The notes under the pieces are model-generated. The model searched no databases. It was given only the letters and a program-made list of their open reading frames with translations, and was not told where the DNA came from. The translations under genes were made by a program, and so were the position numbers. A stretch of DNA of 64,000 bases. Origin: Dyadobacter psychrophilus. GTDB lineage: Bacteria; Bacteroidota; Bacteroidia; Cytophagales; Spirosomataceae. Positions 60,973 to 64,000 of the stretch are shown here, piece after piece (position 1 is the stretch's first letter; every line of letters begins with the position of its first letter). The stretch lies in contig NZ_FUZA01000012.1 in NCBI RefSeq assembly GCF_900167945.1, positions 1 to 64,000 on the forward strand, read 5' to 3'.

Positions 60973-62247
60973 TTACTTCACTTGAATGCCATCTTTGACC
61001 ACCACTTTAACCTGGGACAGCGTAGCGGCAAAGTCGTTTTCCAAATCCCCCTCAAAGAATACAAGATCTGCTTTCATACCTTTTCGAATGGTTCCGATCT
61101 GATTTTCTGCGCGTAACGCTTTGGCAGCATTTACAGTGGCATACTGCAATACCTCGGTGACAGGAATGCCTGCCTCATAATAAGATACAAGTACATCGAC
61201 TGAACTTTTCCCGCGATCAAGGCCTTCAATATCTACGTAATAATCGGAACCAAAAACGATATTGACCCCTTTGCTGGCAGCCCTTTTCAGCCGGTCATGC
61301 ATTCCTTGCAAACTGCTTTCAAGATAATCATCAGCTTGTTTTCCCTTCATACCAATCCCTTCAACCATGATCTTACCTTGTTTTTGCGATACATCTGTTG
61401 CCACAAGGTAAACGCTGCGTTGTGCCATCAGTTGGATTGTGCTGTCAGACAGCGTGTATCCATGCTCAATTCCGTTAACGCCGGCAAGTACTGCATTACG
61501 CGCAGCTTTGTCCGAAACGGTGTGAGCTGTTACTGGTAGACCGTGCGTTTTTGCGGCTTCAACGATTGCGACAAGTATATCTTTTTTCAACAGTCCATGA
61601 TCCGTATCGGCGCAAACCTTAATTACATTTACCCCCTGCCGTGCATGTAAAACGACCGCTTCCTTTGCATCCTGGGCATTGCGTATTATGCTATACTCCT
61701 GATCGACCAGGAAAGTATCGGCTGGTGCAAGTTTGGAAAACTGACCACCCGGACCACTTAGGATGGGGCCGGAGACAAACAAAGTCAGGTTACCCTTCTT
61801 AGTCGCAAGTTCTTTTTGCAGTTTGATGTCAAGATATTGGCCCGAGTTTCCAAGGTCAGGACTGGTGGTAATTCCTGCTTGCAGGCAACTATGTGCAAGT
61901 TTTAGCCCTTGCGCTATACGCTGCTGTGAAGGCACTTTCGAGGCATTGTTGAACCCGTCACTGGTTTTTGTTTGCTTTTGATTAAATACCAAATGCGTAT
62001 GCATGTCAATCAAACCGGGAGTGGCAGTGCAGCTATTTAAATCAATCTCTTTGACACCCTTAGGCTTTTTTACGTTTGTCCCTACCTGCTGAATGATGCC
62101 GTCAGAGATTAGGATCTGCTGGTTCTTTAAAAACGTTTTTTTCTCAGAGTCATAGAGCTTTCCGGCCCGGATCAATAAGGATCCGGAATTTTGAGCATAG
62201 CTAGTTGTAGAAATTAAGAAGGCAAAAACAATAAGGATAATGCGCAT
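60973..62247 (-). CDS. Secreted amidohydrolase (imidazolonepropionase/prolidase-like)
   Basis: A 424-residue metal-dependent amidohydrolase with a signal peptide (IILIVFAFLISTTSYAQ). The metal motif is DMHTHLVF (HxH), followed by KVCADTD, TAHTVSD and GIEHGYTLSD (further ligand histidines), and VFGSDYYVD (Asp of the active site). Relatives hydrolyse cyclic amides or Xaa-Pro peptides; the substrate cannot be fixed. It appears monocistronic. Confidence 0.9.
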   Translation of the reverse strand: MRIILIVFAFLISTTSYAQNSGSLLIRAGKLYDSEKKTFLKNQQILISDGIIQQVGTNVKKPKGVKEIDLNSCTATPGLIDMHTHLVFNQKQTKTSDGFNNASKVPSQQRIAQGLKLAHSCLQAGITTSPDLGNSGQYLDIKLQKELATKKGNLTLFVSGPILSGPGGQFSKLAPADTFLVDQEYSIIRNAQDAKEAVVLHARQGVNVIKVCADTDHGLLKKDILVAIVEAAKTHGLPVTAHTVSDKAARNAVLAGVNGIEHGYTLSDSTIQLMAQRSVYLVATDVSQKQGKIMVEGIGMKGKQADDYLESSLQGMHDRLKRAASKGVNIVFGSDYYVDIEGLDRGKSSVDVLVSYYEAGIPVTEVLQYATVNAAKALRAENQIGTIRKGMKADLVFFEGDLENDFAATLSQVKVVVKDGIQVK

Positions 62248-62429
62248 ACTCTAGTCGAGATAGGTTTTACTTCCATAGCATGCAAGCGGGGTGAGCTATG
62301 CATGTGAAAGTTCCTAGGATAGTGCAAACATATCGGACTTTTCTAATTGCGCTGGAAGTACGGGCTGCAGCAAAGCAAGCAGTTTTAAAAAATGAGCATA
62401 TCTGGCGATCGGCACCAGCAAGGGTTTTC

Positions 62430-62846
62430 TCATTTACGCCGTGCCTTTTTCTTGGAGAAAACAATTGGAGAATCAAGCGTTGCACTATAACGCGCTTCTG
62501 TAACGGGTATGATCGTTGGCTCGGTAAGTGCAAACGTGTCGTAATAATATTTAATATATCCATCCTTCACGACGAATTGATAAGGCTCTCCTTTGTACAT
62601 GCGATAAAGGCGTCCCTTCCTGCTTCGAAATCCCCAAACCGAGTCTTTTAGGATTTTTGTCTTATCGCCGTTTGTGTATTTGATTCGCATGTATTTACCA
62701 AACTTCTGAGGCCAAACATCGCGAATCGAACTGTCGGTCCGGGCATTTCCAATGTCTGCGCTTTGAAAGAACAAAGCTGCTGATTGTCCGAAGGCATTTT
62801 CTGCTAGGGATAGCAAAAATATAAAGACTAGATGATAACGCTTCAT
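62430..62846 (-). CDS. Hypothetical secreted protein
   Basis: A 138-residue protein with a clear signal peptide (YHLVFIFLLSLAENAFG). The mature part has SVWGFRSRKGRLYRMYKG and DGYIKYYYDTFALTE, typical of small uncharacterised exported proteins in Cytophagales, and a very basic end (KKKARRK). Not recognised. It follows the next minus-strand gene with a 36-bp gap, so the two may share an operon. Confidence 0.72.
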   Translation of the reverse strand: MKRYHLVFIFLLSLAENAFGQSAALFFQSADIGNARTDSSIRDVWPQKFGKYMRIKYTNGDKTKILKDSVWGFRSRKGRLYRMYKGEPYQFVVKDGYIKYYYDTFALTEPTIIPVTEARYSATLDSPIVFSKKKARRK

Positions 62847-62882
62847 GTCGCAATCTTTTGAGCCATATAAAGTTAACTTAAT

Positions 62883-63191
62883 TTAATTATGTCTTTTCAG
62901 TAATGGTAGCTCTTCCTTTGAAATTTTTGGCCGGATTCTTCTTGCAGGGTCAAATTCTGATGCTACAACTTTAATGGTAATCGTGTCGCCCACCCTCAAG
63001 TCCATGTCCACCCACTCAGGATGTTCGACCGTCACCGAATTAAGTCCTGAAACTGTCAGCGTCAATTCATCAGGTTCGGTTAGCCGGCGCAATGAAGTAA
63101 GTATGCATGTAACAACGTGGCGATCGGTATCAATACCTGCCTTGCATAAATGTTCTCCGTTAACTTGTACTTCGAATCCATAGTTTGACAT
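62883..63191 (-). CDS. Hypothetical ~100-residue protein
   Basis: A 102-residue protein from ATG 63191 (MSNYGFEVQVNGEHLCKAG); an upstream TTG at 63200 would add three residues. It has TCILTSLRR, LTVSGLNSV and VGDTITIKVVASEFDP. This looks like a small beta-rich soluble protein with no signal; I have no sure family. Confidence 0.68.
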   Translation of the reverse strand: MSNYGFEVQVNGEHLCKAGIDTDRHVVTCILTSLRRLTEPDELTLTVSGLNSVTVEHPEWVDMDLRVGDTITIKVVASEFDPARRIRPKISKEELPLLKRHN

Positions 63192-63445
63192 ACCGCTCAA
63201 TCACAAAGAATTTTGAATAATTGGAATAAATATTCATTTAAATAAATATGATTCCTATTCAAAGAAGCTAAGGCAATGATTTATTAATCTAAGCGAGCTG
63301 TGCCTAGGCGCTTCCTACAATGCCCTGGTAAACCTTTAGAAGTGCTTAATTGCAGTACGTAATAGACGTAACAATTTCTTCACAATCTGTTAACTCAGGT
63401 AAAATGCCATAAGCAGACCTTTACTGGTCAAACAAACGAACGGTT

Positions 63446-64000
63446 ATGCCATTGTTAAATTTTACCAGATTTTCACTTCTCATCATTTGTAGCTTCATTC
63501 TTTGTAACACTTCATTTGCCCAAAATGGGCTGATCACCGGTACGATTATGGATGCTCAAAAGCTTTCACTACCAGGCGCTACGCTCAAAATTACCCCCGG
63601 AAACCACTACACCATCTCGGATGTTCGAGGTAAGTTCGAGTTTCTGAATGTGCAGCCAGGAAATTATAAGCTGGAAGCTACTTATATGGGCTACCAGCCT
63701 ATTAGCCAGGAGATTGCGGTAGAAAATGGCAAGATCACCTCATTGGACATTGTGATGCAAGACGGCGGGCTCTATATGAACGAGGTTGTTGTGCTTGGTG
63801 ACCGTCTTAAAGGCCAGGCAAAGGCACTTAACCAGCAGCGTAATAATGAGAATATCAGCAATATCATTTCTTCCGACCAGGTGGGCCGGTTCCCTGATTC
63901 CAATATCGGTGATGCATTGAAAAGGGTACCAGGCATAACAATGCAGAATGACCAGGGTGAAGCACGAAATATCATTATTCGAGGGCTTGCCCCCGAGCTT
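63446..64000 (+). CDS. TonB-dependent receptor, N-terminal part
   Basis: The frame is open from ATG 63446 to the window end (185 codons) and is incomplete. A signal peptide (SLLIICSFILCNTSFA) is followed by a carboxypeptidase regulatory-like domain (GLITGTIMDAQKLSLPGATLKI, FEFLNVQPGNYKLEATYMGY). The plug domain starts with NISNIISSDQVGRFPDSNIGDALKRV and GITMQNDQGEARNIIIRGLAPEL, the style of the Caulobacter/Xanthomonas receptor group, often used for sugars. The ligand is unknown; no partner gene is in view. Confidence 0.9.
   Translation, partial: MPLLNFTRFSLLIICSFILCNTSFAQNGLITGTIMDAQKLSLPGATLKITPGNHYTISDVRGKFEFLNVQPGNYKLEATYMGYQPISQEIAVENGKITSLDIVMQDGGLYMNEVVVLGDRLKGQAKALNQQRNNENISNIISSDQVGRFPDSNIGDALKRVPGITMQNDQGEARNIIIRGLAPEL

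Noticed and set aside
62267..62651. Frames on both strands between the amidohydrolase and the secreted 138-residue protein
   Set aside because: They overlap the start of the real genes or run opposite to the 62430-62846 gene and have no coherent motif.
1..64000. tRNA, rRNA, intact insertion sequences, prophage or defence operons
   Set aside because: I looked for their hallmarks (cloverleaf, transposase DDE genes, terminal inverted repeats, integrase, restriction genes) and saw none that I could support.

Overview
The window looks like chromosomal DNA of a Bacteroidota member of the Cytophagales, most like Dyadobacter or Spirosoma. The reasons are promoter boxes of the Bacteroidota type (TTTG, about 19-20 nt, TAnnTTTG), weak or absent Shine-Dalgarno sequences, families typical of the phylum (DUF1501/DUF1800, DUF4270, DUF4907, DUF6428, a TonB receptor with a carboxypeptidase-like N-terminal domain, the LPVTL..F surface module) and the order rimP-nusA-infB. 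The genus is an inference. No rRNA, tRNA, intact insertion sequence, phage or CRISPR array was seen.

Layout. 1-5541 (minus): DUF1800, DUF1501 and a large secreted protein of ~100-residue repeats that runs off the left edge. 6038-9891: a sugar-1-phosphate transferase, dTDP-rhamnose synthesis (rfbD) and a Wzi-like outer-membrane protein. 10132-12020: a 62-residue membrane peptide and a sodium/solute symporter. 12424-18164: a three-gene RND efflux pump. 18311-19213: bestrophin. 19321-23350: an arsenic resistance locus, arsC-like divergent from arsR, DUF6428, arsN2, acr3 and a phosphoesterase. 23351-24640: gene remnants and an orphan ADP-ribosyltransferase-like protein. 24641-45602: a large exopolysaccharide locus with export lipoprotein, tyrosine autokinase, flippase, polymerase, many glycosyltransferases, three hexapeptide acyltransferases, a split PssD/PssE transferase, a second initiating transferase and two related lyase-like lipoproteins. 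45693-48963: DUF4270, a Kelch lipoprotein and DUF4907. 48981-50081: a membrane-anchored endonuclease/exonuclease/phosphatase-fold protein. 50150-55293: rimP-nusA-infB. 55313-60688: a carboxylesterase divergent from a Nudix-type regulator, a tiny Cys-rich peptide, an SDR, an AraC regulator and decayed genes. 60973-63191: an amidohydrolase and two small proteins. 63446-64000: the start of a TonB-dependent receptor.

How they work together. The main theme is surface polysaccharide. The two initiating transferases load the first sugar on undecaprenyl phosphate; glycosyltransferases extend it and acyltransferases decorate it; the flippase and polymerase act at the inner membrane; the Wza/Wzc-like pair controls export; the Wzi-like protein may hold polymer at the surface; the two lyase-like lipoproteins may trim it. 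A second theme is stress efflux (RND pump, arsenite exporter).

No wholly new system was proven. The most useful leads are the ars control region (an apparently leaderless arsR, operator dyads, and a terminator fused to a second promoter), the Nudix regulator with a degenerate catalytic box beside a 31-bp palindrome, the orphan ADP-ribosyltransferase-like protein, the symporter-linked 62-residue peptide, the paired lyases around the inverted pssDE block, and several unlisted small or broken genes (57851-57994, 59877-60138, 60760-60907).
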